Position numbers and translations under genes: made by a program
The notes under the pieces: model-generated
Databases searched by the model: none
What the model was told of the DNA's origin: nothing
Seen by the model: the letters and a program-made list of their open reading frames with translations, nothing else
DNA from: Bacillota bacterium
GTDB taxonomy: Bacteria; Bacillota; Sulfobacillia; Sulfobacillales; Sulfobacillaceae
Length of the DNA stretch: 64,000 nt
NCBI GenBank assembly: GCA_021799435.1
Contig: JAJZAN010000002.1
Location: forward strand, 62,001 to 126,000
Reading direction: 5' to 3'
Shown here: in pieces, positions 51,667 to 60,409 of the stretch
How positions within the stretch are numbered: position 1 is the first letter of the stretch
Layout: every line of letters starts with the position of its first letter

Positions 51667-53055
51667 CTACCCTTCCCGGAAATGTCGTACCAATCCTAAT
51701 TGGGTGAGTTCCTGCCGCACCTCCAGCATGGCCGTGTAGGTCGGCAAAATGTACAGCGTCTCGCCACCCGTTTGATCCATGGCCTTTCCCAAAATGCGAT
51801 TCACGTTCTCATCCACGGTGACCTGGTCAGAAGGCACCCCTGCGTACTTTAACCGCACCGCCATATCGCGGGCTCTCAGGCCACTGACATACCACCGGCG
51901 CGGTGAAAGTTTCTCAGTCCAGTGCTCGAAGTCGACATCCCACAACCAGGACACATCGCGGCCGTCCGCATAGCGGTCATTAATCACTATCATGACAGAA
52001 AACCCGCCTTCGTGCGCCTCTTCAAAGACCGCACTAAGCACCTGATTGAAGCCCACCGGGTTTTTAACCAGAGCCAGCCATAGGCGGGTATCGCCGGCCA
52101 TGAGCGTTTCCATTCGTCCAAATGCTGGCCGGAATGTCGCCAAACTTTCTCGAATGGCTGTCGGCCGGGATCCCATGGCCGCTCCAGCGGCAATGGCGGC
52201 AGCCTCATTGTACAAATTGTAGATGCCGGGCAGCCGCCACTGAAAGCTCTCCACCTGTCCGTGAATACGAACCCACATTTCATGGTCCTTGCGGCTCCAG
52301 CGCACAACGGCTATATGTGGGTCGGGACGGCGCCAGCCGCAATCGGGACAGAGATAATGTCCCAAGTGCGCATAATAACGCCGAGCATAATTGAGTTCGG
52401 TGCCGCAGCGCGGGCAAAAGCGAGCATCCATGGCATCGTAACCTTGGGCCTCGGCTGTCTTTGCCGCCTCGCCCTCCAGACCGAAATACAGCACGTCCGG
52501 CCGACCGTAACCCAACTGGGCCGCCTGCGGATCGTCGGCATTCAGGACTAAAACCCCGCCAGGACCCAGCGACTCGATGCCGCGCGCCACATAGCGGACC
52601 GTTGTGGTGAGTTCCCCATAGCGATCTAATTGATCTCGAAAAAAATTGGTCACGATAATCAGGCGGGGCTGGATTTCCTCACCTGCCCGAGGCATGGTCG
52701 CCTCGTCCGTTTCCAGTAAAGCAATGTCGGCCCTTGGCCGAATGCGCCAACGCTCAGCTTGTACAAGCGTTGCCGTCAGCCCCAATATGAGGTTCGCGCC
52801 GGCACGGTTGCTTAAGAGCGGACGTCCTTCCGTTTCAATGATGTGCCGGACCATGGCCGCCGTCGTCGTCTTGCCGTTGGTACCGGTCAACAAAATCGCG
52901 CCCCACTCCAGTTTTGCCGCCAAGTCGCGCAGCACCGAGGGATAAACACGGCGCGCAATCAGCCCTGGAAGCGAACTGCCGCCGCGACCGCTCATTCGGC
53001 TCACCCATCCTACTAAGCGCGCTGCCAGCACCGCCGCCAGAAGACGTATATTCAT
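51667..53055 (-). CDS. murT: MurT-type lipid II isoglutaminyl synthase ligase subunit
   Basis: Amidates the D-Glu of lipid II, normally with the glutaminase GatD. 462 aa from the ATG at 53055. Mur ligase loop TGTNGKTTT near residues 57-65; the MurT zinc ribbon CPRCGTEL...CPDCG near 207-232; C-terminal DUF1727 part. No gatD is next to it; selB follows after 4 nt. The track start at 53223 would run through the promoter. Confidence 0.92.
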   Translation of the reverse strand: MNIRLLAAVLAARLVGWVSRMSGRGGSSLPGLIARRVYPSVLRDLAAKLEWGAILLTGTNGKTTTAAMVRHIIETEGRPLLSNRAGANLILGLTATLVQAERWRIRPRADIALLETDEATMPRAGEEIQPRLIIVTNFFRDQLDRYGELTTTVRYVARGIESLGPGGVLVLNADDPQAAQLGYGRPDVLYFGLEGEAAKTAEAQGYDAMDARFCPRCGTELNYARRYYAHLGHYLCPDCGWRRPDPHIAVVRWSRKDHEMWVRIHGQVESFQWRLPGIYNLYNEAAAIAAGAAMGSRPTAIRESLATFRPAFGRMETLMAGDTRLWLALVKNPVGFNQVLSAVFEEAHEGGFSVMIVINDRYADGRDVSWLWDVDFEHWTEKLSPRRWYVSGLRARDMAVRLKYAGVPSDQVTVDENVNRILGKAMDQTGGETLYILPTYTAMLEVRQELTQLGLVRHFREG

Positions 53056-53136
53056 TCCCGCATGTTTCCCCCTGAGGTCATAGATAGGAACGCTCGTCTG
53101 TCGAACACCGTGAAAATCTGCGATCGTAATGTTACC

Positions 53137-53165
53137 ATTGTGGCTGTCAGAGGGACCGATATCAA
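53137..53165 (-). promoter_or_regulatory. Promoter of the murT-selB gene series
   Basis: Minus strand TTGATA (53165-53160), 17-nt spacer, CACAAT (53142-53137), about 80 nt upstream of the murT ATG. Confidence 0.5.
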
Positions 53166-53168
53166 GCC

Positions 53169-53190
53169 AACCCCATGGGGTTCCATGGAA
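53169..53190. promoter_or_regulatory. Two overlapping perfect palindromes between murT and tRNA-Pro
   Basis: AACCCCATGGGGTT and TTCCATGGAA overlap by two bases, directly upstream of the murT -35 box and 14 nt before the tRNA -35 box. Candidate operator for either direction. Confidence 0.4.
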
Positions 53191-53203
53191 TGGTTTTGAG
53201 CGA

Positions 53204-53232
53204 TTGACTGTTGTGCGATTCACGTCTATAAT
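53204..53232 (+). promoter_or_regulatory. Promoter of tRNA-Pro
   Basis: TTGACT (53204-53209), 17-nt spacer, perfect TATAAT (53227-53232), 13 nt before the mature tRNA. Confidence 0.85.
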
Positions 53233-53245
53233 AGTTTATGGTCGT

Positions 53246-53322
53246 CGGGGAGTAGCGCAGTTTGGTAGCGCGCCTGCTTCGGGAGCAGGAGGTCGCAGGT
53301 TCAAATCCTGTCTCTCCGACCA
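53246..53322 (+). tRNA. tRNA-Pro (anticodon CGG)
   Basis: 77 nt cloverleaf: acceptor CGGGGAG/CTCTCCG with one G-U pair, D arm AGCGCAGTTTGGTAGCGCG, anticodon stem CTGC/GCAG with loop TTCGGGA (anticodon CGG), T arm with GGTTCAAATCC, discriminator A and an encoded CCA end. A run of seven T follows at once and probably ends transcription. Confidence 0.97.
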
Positions 53323-53445
53323 TTTTTTTGGCCTGAGGCACTCGACACCGGTGCGCGGCCATTATTTTTTGCGATGATTTCGGCGTACAAAGGTGTTTAA
53401 TTCCGTTGCGTCAGCCGAGTCGCGTCTGCAAACGGAGGTGAATCG

Positions 53446-53607
53446 ATGCTTCCGGGATACATTGCCGTAATGATTTTGGTGCTGTTCATCATCATTCCGG
53501 GCATCATCCATTGGATCATTACCATCCGTTATGCGGCCAAAGTCGACGATCTCACACTGGAGATTGAAAAGCTTAAAGAGGCAGCACACACCAAAGACGG
53601 CGAGTAA
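53446..53607 (+). CDS. Tiny single-helix membrane protein
   Basis: 53 aa, too short for the ORF track. ATG at 53446 with ACGGAGGTG six nt upstream. Residues 5-27 form one hydrophobic helix rich in Ile; residues 30-53 are a charged amphipathic tail (DDLTLEIEKLKEAA) that could form a coiled coil. Family not recognised. It ends before the same bidirectional terminator as the second selenoprotein gene. Confidence 0.7.
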   Translation: MLPGYIAVMILVLFIIIPGIIHWIITIRYAAKVDDLTLEIEKLKEAAHTKDGE

Positions 53608-53648
53608 GTTTAACGATTGGCGAGGCCCGATTTTGGACAGTACTGGTG

Positions 53649-53685
53649 GAGCGGCCTGCATCCCTGCAGGCCGCTCGTTCATTTT
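53649..53685. terminator. Bidirectional terminator between the tiny membrane protein and selenoprotein 2
   Basis: 12-bp perfect stem GAGCGGCCTGCA / TGCAGGCCGCTC with a 4-nt loop, followed by GTTCATTTT on the plus strand. Confidence 0.8.
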
Positions 53686-53690
53686 GCGCA

Positions 53691-54266
53691 CTATAGATCG
53701 CGTGTGGGCGCACTCGCTTGCCAAAGGCCGGGCATGGCCCACTCCAGCACCGGCCCATCTTGGCGTTTGCCGTTCAAAAACAGTACCGGAACGGTTTCTA
53801 TGCCCAATTGAGCAATGAGATCGCGTGCCGCATCCAGCATAATCGCGCTCACCGTGACTCCCGGATGTGCCAAAGCCATTCCCCCTGCCAGGCGCACGGC
53901 CTGCGCGCAGCGCGGTCACGCGGGGGTAGTCAGTACGGCCACCGCCAGGGGCCAGTTCATTCCCTCCATCGCGGCTTCGGTCACTGAGCTTAGGAGTCTT
54001 TGGCGGCGCCCAATCGCGGTGATCAGCGTCTCGAATGCGCCGCGCTCCTGGGCTTCGGGAAGGCCCGCAAACCAGATTCGGGGCGCTTCCTGCTCCGCGC
54101 CCGCCAGCCCGAAATGCGGGATATTGCGCGGGTACCAGTCCCAAGGAAAGGTGTCTGGAAGTTTGGTGGACGTTCGCACTTCCACGCCGGAAGGCACGTT
54201 AGGAGCGTTTTGAAGGTCCGCGTTGACAACGGTTAGCGTGACGGGCCACATCAATTCTTGATGCAA
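53691..54266 (-). CDS. Selenoprotein: thioredoxin-fold protein with UPRC motif (TGA 53918-53916 = Sec)
   Basis: The track shows an ORF ending in TTPA-stop at 53916 and a second ORF in the same frame from 53897. Read through, they give a 191-aa protein from the TTG at 54266 (AGGAGGG 6 nt upstream). The C-terminal unit reads AVAVLTTPA-U117-P-R-C-AQAVRLAGGM ... GIETVPVLFLNG, closely parallel to the UPYC protein at 11944-12594: same strand before the motif, same Q/RAVRLA helix, same cis-proline before L/V-x-N-G. The N-terminal unit lacks CxxC, as in the paralogue. A SECIS-like hairpin follows the TGA. Probably a redox protein acting on disulfides or peroxides. Confidence 0.87.
53885..53910 (-). 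promoter_or_regulatory. Bacterial SECIS element of the second selenoprotein
   Basis: After the UGA the minus-strand RNA folds as CUGC-(GCG bulge)-CAGGC-loop CGUGC-GCCUG-GCAG. The 5-nt apical loop starts 17 nt after UGA with G and U at positions 2-3, the same geometry as in the first selenoprotein. Confidence 0.72.
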
Positions 54267-54455
54267 GAAGAACCCTCCTGTCCTTCGCGCAACATCCGCG
54301 ACGGCAAACGTCAACGGCCTGTTGCGGGCGGTGTTGTCGAAAATGCTGTGCGATAGGATGTGTCAGGTGCGAAACCCTGATTCCTACTTTTGCACACGGT
54401 TATCCAGCCGCGAGCCGGCCCTGAGGTCCGCTCCTCGGCCATGTACCCTAACGCG

Positions 54456-56600
54456 TCAAAGTGCACGCTCCCCTGAACCAGAGCTGTCCTCGCACAGGTT
54501 TTCCTGGAAGAACTGCAAGGTCCGCCTGGTACGGTAGCGCTGATTGGGCGTTCCCTGCACCATATGGCGCGACATAGGCAGCACGATGAGGTCAAAATCC
54601 TTGTCCGCATTGATGAACGCTTGAATCATGGCAGCAGAGTGATGAAAGTGCACGTTTTCGTCCGCAAGCCCATGTATCAAGAGCAACTTTCCTTCCAACT
54701 GGCCTGCCAGGGGAATGAGACTCGTACTCTCGTAACCAGCATGGTTGGTGGCGTCGTCGCCCAAGTAACGTTCGGTATACGTGGTGTCATACCATCGAAA
54801 ATCGGCCACGGGGGCTCCAGACACGCCGACCTTGAATACCTCGGGCGCTTTCAACAATGCTCTGAGGGTCATGTAGCCCCCGTAACTCCAGCCATAGATG
54901 CCGACACGCCGGGCATTGGCCCCGAAGTGCTCGCACATGTACGAGACCCCTTGCAGTTGGTCGGCCAACTCGACATCGCCAAAATGATGAAATATGGCCT
55001 GCTCAAATTCCGGTCCCCGGTGGTAGCTCCCTCGGCCATCTAGTTTCATGACCAAGAATCCATGCTGGGCCAAGAACTGTGCATCCAGGTCGATCGTCTC
55101 TCCCCATCCCGACACGACCATCTGCGCGTGCGGTCCGCCATACACGGACACAATCAAGGGCCACCCGCCAGCAGGGGCTTCACCCGAAGGGCGATAGACA
55201 ATCCCGTTCAGTTCGATGCCGTCACCGACTGTCACTTGGAAGGCCTCGGGCCGCTTAAGTTTGAGAGCCATGCGGTCTCCTTGGTTGGCGACCACAACCT
55301 GTGGTTCGCCACCGGTCCGGCGCTGATACACGGCAGAGGCCGGATGGTCCCAGGTCGAATGCTGATCGACCCAGCCGCTCAAGTCGGGGGCCAACGTCAC
55401 GGCATGCCAGCCCGGCTCGGGGGTCAAATCGTTCCATTGCCCCGTCTCCCAATTCAATTCAATGAGGGTCCTGTCCATGCCTCGATGACGGGTTGCCCAC
55501 AGATAGGCTCGGCGGTTCTCCACGTCAATCCCCAGAATCTCCTCGGCAGCTCCGCCTTGTCCCTCCGCGGCCGCCTGCCGGACCGTCCCGGCCGGATCCA
55601 CAATGATGAGTCGCCGGAGCCCACGGCTTTCACTGGTGGTAAACAACAACCCGTCTTTGACTACGCTCGAAGAGGGTCTGTTTATCCAGTAGGGTGAGGA
55701 CTCTTCGTACACGCGGCCCAGGTGTTTGCCTGACTCATCATACCGATCCCAGGCCAGGTGCTGATGCGTGCGTGCCAACGTCAGCACCAGCACATGCGCC
55801 TCGCTCTCCCACACCACATCCACCAAGTAGCGCTCTTCCGTTCCCCAATCCAGCCAGTGGATCGGGCCCGCCCCTTCCGTGTGGCGAATTCCCAAACGTA
55901 CCCTGGCATTGGCCTGGCCCACAAACGGGTAACGGTGCTCCTCCACCCTGACCTGCGCTTCGGCCTGATGCACGATTGGGTAGCGGGGGATATGCCGCTC
56001 ATCCACCTCGGTCAAGGCGATCAAGCCACCGTTGGGACTCACCCAATATCCATGGCTCCGCTCCAGCTCCTCTTGTGCGGCGTACTCGGCGAGCCCGTAA
56101 AACAATCCTTCCTCAGCGCCTTCGGTCAACCACTGCACATCGCCCGTCATTGGGTCCATCCGGCACAGGTTGCCTCCGGCCACCCCAAAGATCCAACGCC
56201 CATCGACGGACAGTTGCGCGTCCACCACTTCCTGATCAAATGGAACGCGCACTAAGGCGTCGGTACCCCGGCGGTAATACAACTGTCCGTGTTGAGGGAC
56301 GAGCAGTGCATCTTGGCTGAATTGGTACTGGGTGATTCCCTGCCATTGCAGCCGCGCCCGCTGTCGACGCATTTCTTCCTCGTACGTGTCCCCCGACTCG
56401 GTCTCCGGAGGTTCCACTTCGAGATGACGACTCCCGGACTCCACGTCATAGGTCCATAAACTCAGCACATCGTCGGCTGCGGGAAACAAGTAATGGATCT
56501 TTCGGCCATCCGCTGAAATCCGGATCGATGTGGGCACGCGATTCCCGGGCCGAGGTGTTTGAATGATGTCATCAATGCTGAGATGCTCCAGCGTTTTCAT
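54456..56600 (-). CDS. S9 family (DPP-IV-like) serine peptidase
   Basis: 714 aa cytoplasmic peptidase without a signal peptide. N-terminal beta-propeller (about 1-460) with QEELERSHGYWVSP near residue 180, which resembles the Glu-Glu motif that holds the peptide N-terminus in DPP-IV. Catalytic domain: nucleophile in GWSYGGY near 570, Asp in GLADENVHF near 650, His in SRHMVQG near 680. Probably removes X-Pro dipeptides. Upstream of selenoprotein 2 on the same strand, with a 189-nt gap in which I see no gene. Confidence 0.92.
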   Translation of the reverse strand: MKTLEHLSIDDIIQTPRPGNRVPTSIRISADGRKIHYLFPAADDVLSLWTYDVESGSRHLEVEPPETESGDTYEEEMRRQRARLQWQGITQYQFSQDALLVPQHGQLYYRRGTDALVRVPFDQEVVDAQLSVDGRWIFGVAGGNLCRMDPMTGDVQWLTEGAEEGLFYGLAEYAAQEELERSHGYWVSPNGGLIALTEVDERHIPRYPIVHQAEAQVRVEEHRYPFVGQANARVRLGIRHTEGAGPIHWLDWGTEERYLVDVVWESEAHVLVLTLARTHQHLAWDRYDESGKHLGRVYEESSPYWINRPSSSVVKDGLLFTTSESRGLRRLIIVDPAGTVRQAAAEGQGGAAEEILGIDVENRRAYLWATRHRGMDRTLIELNWETGQWNDLTPEPGWHAVTLAPDLSGWVDQHSTWDHPASAVYQRRTGGEPQVVVANQGDRMALKLKRPEAFQVTVGDGIELNGIVYRPSGEAPAGGWPLIVSVYGGPHAQMVVSGWGETIDLDAQFLAQHGFLVMKLDGRGSYHRGPEFEQAIFHHFGDVELADQLQGVSYMCEHFGANARRVGIYGWSYGGYMTLRALLKAPEVFKVGVSGAPVADFRWYDTTYTERYLGDDATNHAGYESTSLIPLAGQLEGKLLLIHGLADENVHFHHSAAMIQAFINADKDFDLIVLPMSRHMVQGTPNQRYRTRRTLQFFQENLCEDSSGSGERAL

Positions 56601-56661
56601 CTAATCACACCGCCTGTCATAAGGTTATCTTTATTGGTTCCACGCTAAGGTACGGGAACCC

Positions 56662-56692
56662 TGCATAAATTGGTGGAGCGGCGCCCACAGTA
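56662..56692 (+). promoter_or_regulatory. Sigma-G-like promoter upstream of the small SASP-like gene
   Basis: TGCATA (56662-56667), 18-nt spacer, CACAGTA (56686-56692); same layout as the element at 35896-35926. Two mismatches in the -10 relative to CATACTA. Confidence 0.3.
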
Positions 56693-56713
56693 TGTCCGAA
56701 GGGATGTGGCGGA

Positions 56714-56905
56714 ATGCCCCGCAAAAAACCATTAGTCGAGAACGCGCGCGACGGCCTCGACTCACTCAAAAACGAGTTGCTGAGGGAGATGAAGTCACAA
56801 ACTCCCCACTCCTACCGCGACCGGTTTCTGTCCCTGGCGCGGGCTAAAGCCGAACGTCTTCGTGCGGAACAGCCTCAGAATCCAGAATCTCCCCCAGGTC
56901 AGTGA
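56714..56905 (+). CDS. Small charged protein, possible SASP-like spore protein
   Basis: 63 aa, highly charged. The first half (ENARDGLDSLKNELLREM) recalls the N-terminal helix of alpha/beta small acid-soluble spore proteins (A-x-x-A/G-L-D-x-x-K-x-E), but the conserved second half of that family is missing. GAAGGGATGTGG lies upstream of the ATG. Overlaps the convergent dapB end by 62 nt. Assignment is weak; the sigma-G-like promoter gives mild support. Confidence 0.5.
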   Translation: MPRKKPLVENARDGLDSLKNELLREMKSQTPHSYRDRFLSLARAKAERLRAEQPQNPESPPGQ

Positions 56906-57626
56906 CCATTCGCCCCTGGACCCGCCGGACCCACCGGATGGCGGCCAGCACACCGTCGACATAGGCGGTGCGGTCGTGTACATCATGGCGAATACTGAGC
57001 AGTTGTCCCTGCGACCCGAACACCACCGTCTGATGCGCCACCATCCCCGGCAGCCGCAGCGAATGGACCGGAATGTCGTCAGGAGACCGCTTCATGCGTT
57101 GCCCGAGCGTTTCGGCCATCGCTCGGGCAGTCCCGGAGGGGCGGTCGCGCTTGGTGACATGATGTCCTTCGACAATTTCGGCTGCAGAGAAATATCGGCT
57201 GGCTTCGGCCGCAAGGCGCTCCGCCACCCATGCCCCCAGTGAGAAATTGGCTATCACCGCGGCCCCAACGCCACACTGCACCACCCGATTCGCCAATTCC
57301 ACCCGCCCAGCCGGGGAAAATCCCGTGGTGCCGACGACAATGTCCCATCCACGCTCCGCCGCCTCCAATAACCGGGGCAGCGCCGAGTCCGGTTCCGTGA
57401 AGTCAACCAGCACGGCATAAGGCAGGGCCGACAGGCTGTCGCTGAGAACCCAGGGGAGATCGCCCAACCCCCACAGTGGCCCCAAATTCTCACCACTGTG
57501 GTTCCGGGACAAGCCTCCCGCCAACTCTAAGTCGGGCGCCTGATGGACCGCGCGTCCCGCCGCGCTTCCCGTCTTTCCGGTGATTCCTGCGACAACGACC
57601 GGTATTCTGCCTGCCTCGGTGTCCAT
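56844..57626 (-). CDS. dapB: 4-hydroxy-tetrahydrodipicolinate reductase DapB
   Basis: Lysine/diaminopimelate (and dipicolinate branch) enzyme. About 260 aa. NAD(P) loop GITGKTGS near residues 15-22 (usually GxxGRMG), VGTTGFS near 98, ANFSLGAWV near 126, and the catalytic EIVEGHHVTKRDRPSGTA near 150-167, where the standard K-D-A-P-S-G is KRDRPSG. The start at 57626 follows AAGGGATGG overlapping the upstream stop. In a spore-former it feeds dipicolinate precursors too. Confidence 0.88.
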   Translation of the reverse strand: MDTEAGRIPVVVAGITGKTGSAAGRAVHQAPDLELAGGLSRNHSGENLGPLWGLGDLPWVLSDSLSALPYAVLVDFTEPDSALPRLLEAAERGWDIVVGTTGFSPAGRVELANRVVQCGVGAAVIANFSLGAWVAERLAAEASRYFSAAEIVEGHHVTKRDRPSGTARAMAETLGQRMKRSPDDIPVHSLRLPGMVAHQTVVFGSQGQLLSIRHDVHDRTAYVDGVLAAIRWVRRVQGRMVTDLGEILDSEAVPHEDVRL

Positions 57627-57636
57627 GACCATCCCT

Positions 57637-58800
57637 TCAGATGTTGTCCAAGTCGTAGTCCTTCAGCAAATGGGAGGCAATCACCCAGCGCATAATTTCC
57701 GATGTGCCTTCATAAATCTCGGTGATTTTGGCATCGCGCAGCAAACGCTCCACGCCAAATTCAGTCATGTACCCGTATCCCCCGAAAATTTGGATGGCGT
57801 CCTCAGCATGACGCACCGCGTGTTCCGACGCAAACAACTTGGCCATGGCAAACAAGGGCCGCTGGGCGGGTCCTTCTTCTCGGTGGCGGGCCGCTTCATA
57901 GGTCATAAGACGAGCGGCGTGCAAATCGGTCGCCATGTTCGCCAATCGCCACTGCACGCCTTCAAACGTGCCGATGGGCTTGCCAAACTGATGGCGCTCC
58001 CGGGCATACTGAAGGCTGCGCGTCAGGGCCGCGGACATGATTCCCACCCCTTGAGCGGCAATGCCAATGCGACCGCCATCCAGCAAAAACAGCCCCAGGT
58101 TGTAGCCTTCGCCCTCAGCACCTAACCGCTCGTCATCCGAAACAAACACATCGTCGAGCACGACTTCGGATGTCCGTGAAGCGCGGATGCCCATTTTGTC
58201 CATAGGAGGGCCGAAGCTGAGTCCGGGGGCGTCCTTTTCTACCACAAACGCCGTGATGCCGTGCGACTTGAGATTGGGATCGACGGTGGCGAACACCAAG
58301 TACTGATCCGCTTCGCCCCCACTCGTGATGAACATTTTTCGACCGGTCAGGCGATATCCGCCGTCGACCTTAACAGCCCGCGTGCGCAGCGCAGCCGCAT
58401 TGGAGCCGGCCTCGGCCTCCGACAAGGCAAAAGCGCCAATGCGTTGTCCTGCGCACAAATCCGGCAGCCATCGCGTCTTCTGCGCTTCGGTTCCGTAGCG
58501 CCAAATGGCCTCGATGTGCAGGGAATTGTGCACCTCATAAATGACGGCCGTGGCGGGATCGGCTTCCGCGATGGCTTCCACCACCAGCGTTTGCGCAAGA
58601 TAGGAAGTGCCAGCACCGCCGTATTGCGGATCGACAATCATGCCGAGGTAACCGTGTTGCCCCAAGAGTTGCATATTCGGACGTGGGTAGATCTCCTGTA
58701 CGTCGTACTCTTGCGATCTCGGGGCAATTTCCCGCGAGACCAGGGCACACACGGCATCTCGGATAGCATTTTCCTCTTCGTTGAGAATGCTAAGAGCCAA
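57637..58800 (-). CDS. Acyl-CoA dehydrogenase
   Basis: FAD enzyme oxidising acyl-CoA to enoyl-CoA. About 387 aa from a TTG at 58800 (AAGGGGAGG upstream, 11-nt overlap with meaB), the normal family length; the track start is too long. FALSEAEAGSNAAALRT near 125-141, TGRKMFITSGGEAD near 153, YARERHQFGKPIG near 275, the catalytic Glu in KITEIYEGTSEI near 365. Together with meaB and the B12 subunit it suggests branched-chain or propionate-type acyl-CoA breakdown. Confidence 0.93.
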   Translation of the reverse strand: MALSILNEEENAIRDAVCALVSREIAPRSQEYDVQEIYPRPNMQLLGQHGYLGMIVDPQYGGAGTSYLAQTLVVEAIAEADPATAVIYEVHNSLHIEAIWRYGTEAQKTRWLPDLCAGQRIGAFALSEAEAGSNAAALRTRAVKVDGGYRLTGRKMFITSGGEADQYLVFATVDPNLKSHGITAFVVEKDAPGLSFGPPMDKMGIRASRTSEVVLDDVFVSDDERLGAEGEGYNLGLFLLDGGRIGIAAQGVGIMSAALTRSLQYARERHQFGKPIGTFEGVQWRLANMATDLHAARLMTYEAARHREEGPAQRPLFAMAKLFASEHAVRHAEDAIQIFGGYGYMTEFGVERLLRDAKITEIYEGTSEIMRWVIASHLLKDYDLDNI

Positions 58801-59761
58801 CAGTGGCACCTCCCCTTTGGGCGGACTCCACAATTTTCCGAGCAGCATCCGCGGCATCCGCCTGCCCATGGGCCACTGCCTCGCGGAGCGCTGTCCAAAA
58901 CGTCTCATCCTGCTCGGCTAATCGCATCGCCCGCAGCGACCAATCCTGCAACGCCAGTTCGATTAGATGCCGCGTCTGTCCCTCGCGAATACTGTCCAAG
59001 CGTCCCGACTCTTGGAGGAACTCCCGGTGCTTTGCGATCGCCGCGATCAGATCGTCCATGCCCTCACCGTTCTCTGCGACGGTCTTGATGATCGGTGGAA
59101 ACCATTCCAGATGCTGCATGCCGAGGGTCAACATCCCCCGAATGGCGCGCGCCGTGTGGTCCGCCCCGTCCCGGTCGGCCTTGTTGACAACGAAAATTTG
59201 CCCAATCTCCAAAATACCCGCCTTGATGGCCTGGATGTCGTCGCCTAACCCGGGTGCCAGTACCACCATGGTGGAATGCGCTAGTTGCATAATTTCCACT
59301 TCCGACTGGCCGGCACCGACCGTCTCAATCAGGATATAGTCGAACCCAGCCGCATCCAGCAGCGTCACCGCTCCAAATGTGGCCCGCGAAAGGCCACCCA
59401 AATGGCCGCGGCTGGCTAAGCTGCGCATGAACACACCCTGATCCATGACCGATTCCTGCATCCGAATGCGGTCGCCGAGAATGGCCCCACCCGTAAATGG
59501 ACTGGACGGATCAACGGCCAAGATCCCCACGCGGTACCCGTGATTGCGCAAGGCCAACGTCAGGCGATTGACCAGGGTCGACTTTCCAACACCGGGGGCC
59601 CCGGTTATGCCCACGATATGGGCTTTCCCAGCCATCGGGAACAGGGCCCGGACCAGTTGTTTGCCCTTCTCACTGTCCCGCTCAATCCAAGTCAGTCCAC
59701 GGGCAACCGCCCGCTTCTCGCCTTGCCCGATGCCCTCAACCAGGTCCTGAATCTCAGTCAT
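58790..59761 (-). CDS. meaB: MeaB-type GTPase chaperone of B12-dependent mutase
   Basis: G3E GTPase that protects and reloads methylmalonyl-CoA mutase. About 323 aa from the ATG at 59761. Walker [14 protein letters not shown] near residues 50-62, [18 protein letters not shown] near 88, [12 protein letters not shown] near 143 and [10 protein letters not shown] near 190. Directly after the B12-binding subunit gene with an 8-nt overlap. Confidence 0.95.
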   Translation of the reverse strand: MTEIQDLVEGIGQGEKRAVARGLTWIERDSEKGKQLVRALFPMAGKAHIVGITGAPGVGKSTLVNRLTLALRNHGYRVGILAVDPSSPFTGGAILGDRIRMQESVMDQGVFMRSLASRGHLGGLSRATFGAVTLLDAAGFDYILIETVGAGQSEVEIMQLAHSTMVVLAPGLGDDIQAIKAGILEIGQIFVVNKADRDGADHTARAIRGMLTLGMQHLEWFPPIIKTVAENGEGMDDLIAAIAKHREFLQESGRLDSIREGQTRHLIELALQDWSLRAMRLAEQDETFWTALREAVAHGQADAADAARKIVESAQRGGATVGS

Positions 59762-60146
59762 CATCCGCCACTCGTTCCCGGATGTAATCGACGATGTCCT
59801 GGGTGTCTGTTCCCGGACCAAAGACACGGGAAATGCCGGCCGCAATCATGCTGTCGACGTCGTCGTCCGGAATAATGCCTCCCAACAAAACCAGCATATT
59901 GTCCATTTTATTTTCCCGCACCAGGTCCATAATGCGTGGAACCAGCGTGGGATGGGCACCTGACAAAATCGACAGGGCCAGCACGTCTACGTCCTCCTGC
60001 AGTGCCGCATCCACGATTTGCTCAGGTGTTTGATGCAGACCCGTATACACAACCTCCATCCCAGCATCCCTCAACGCCCGCGCGATCACCTTGGCGCCGC
60101 GATCATGTCCGTCTAATCCAGGTTTGGCCACTAATACGCGGATCAC
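59754..60146 (-). CDS. Cobalamin-binding subunit of an acyl-CoA mutase
   Basis: About 130 aa from a GTG at 60146 (GGAGGG 9 nt upstream). It is the isolated B12-binding domain of methylmalonyl- or isobutyryl-CoA mutase: DGHDRG (DxHxxG) near residues 12-17, ALSILSGAH near 62 and the [10 protein letters not shown] segment near 90. The large catalytic subunit is not in the window. Exact substrate therefore open. Confidence 0.92.
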   Translation of the reverse strand: MIRVLVAKPGLDGHDRGAKVIARALRDAGMEVVYTGLHQTPEQIVDAALQEDVDVLALSILSGAHPTLVPRIMDLVRENKMDNMLVLLGGIIPDDDVDSMIAAGISRVFGPGTDTQDIVDYIRERVADDD

Positions 60147-60213
60147 TATGGGTCCCTCCTCTAACCATGATATGCCGAGGCCGCCGCCATGTCCGTCACG
60201 CCCCCACGACATC

Positions 60214-60244
60214 AACAAAAAGCGTATCCTGGCAGGATACGCTT
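60214..60244 (-). terminator. Terminator between ccm operon and B12-subunit gene
   Basis: Minus strand AAGCGTATCC-TGCCA-GGATACGCTT followed by TTTGTTG; 10-bp stem. Confidence 0.8.
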
Positions 60245-60409
60245 GAGGGTCGTTACGCGATGAAGCCGACGGACAACCCCGCTTGGAGAGGTGACAAGAC
60301 TATCTCGGACAACGCCCCCTGCCATCCCCGCGCCAAGTCCACCCGCACCACCCCATCGCCGCTGCCTCGTTATCAGTCCACCAGACAGCATACCATGTTC
60401 TGGGCAAAG
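60245..60409. other. Non-coding stretch after ccmD
   Basis: 165 nt between the ccmD stop and the terminator. No ORF with a ribosome site, no tRNA and no recognised riboswitch. I looked for a cobalamin box because of the B12 gene downstream and did not find one. Confidence 0.5.

Noticed and set aside
53691-53897. Separate 68-aa minus ORF
   Set aside because: In frame with the ORF ending at the TGA at 53916 and lacking a ribosome site; it is the C-terminal part of selenoprotein 2.
60147-60409. Possible cobalamin riboswitch before the B12-subunit gene
   Set aside because: A terminator hairpin is present but no B12 box or matching core was found; it is more simply the end of the ccm operon.
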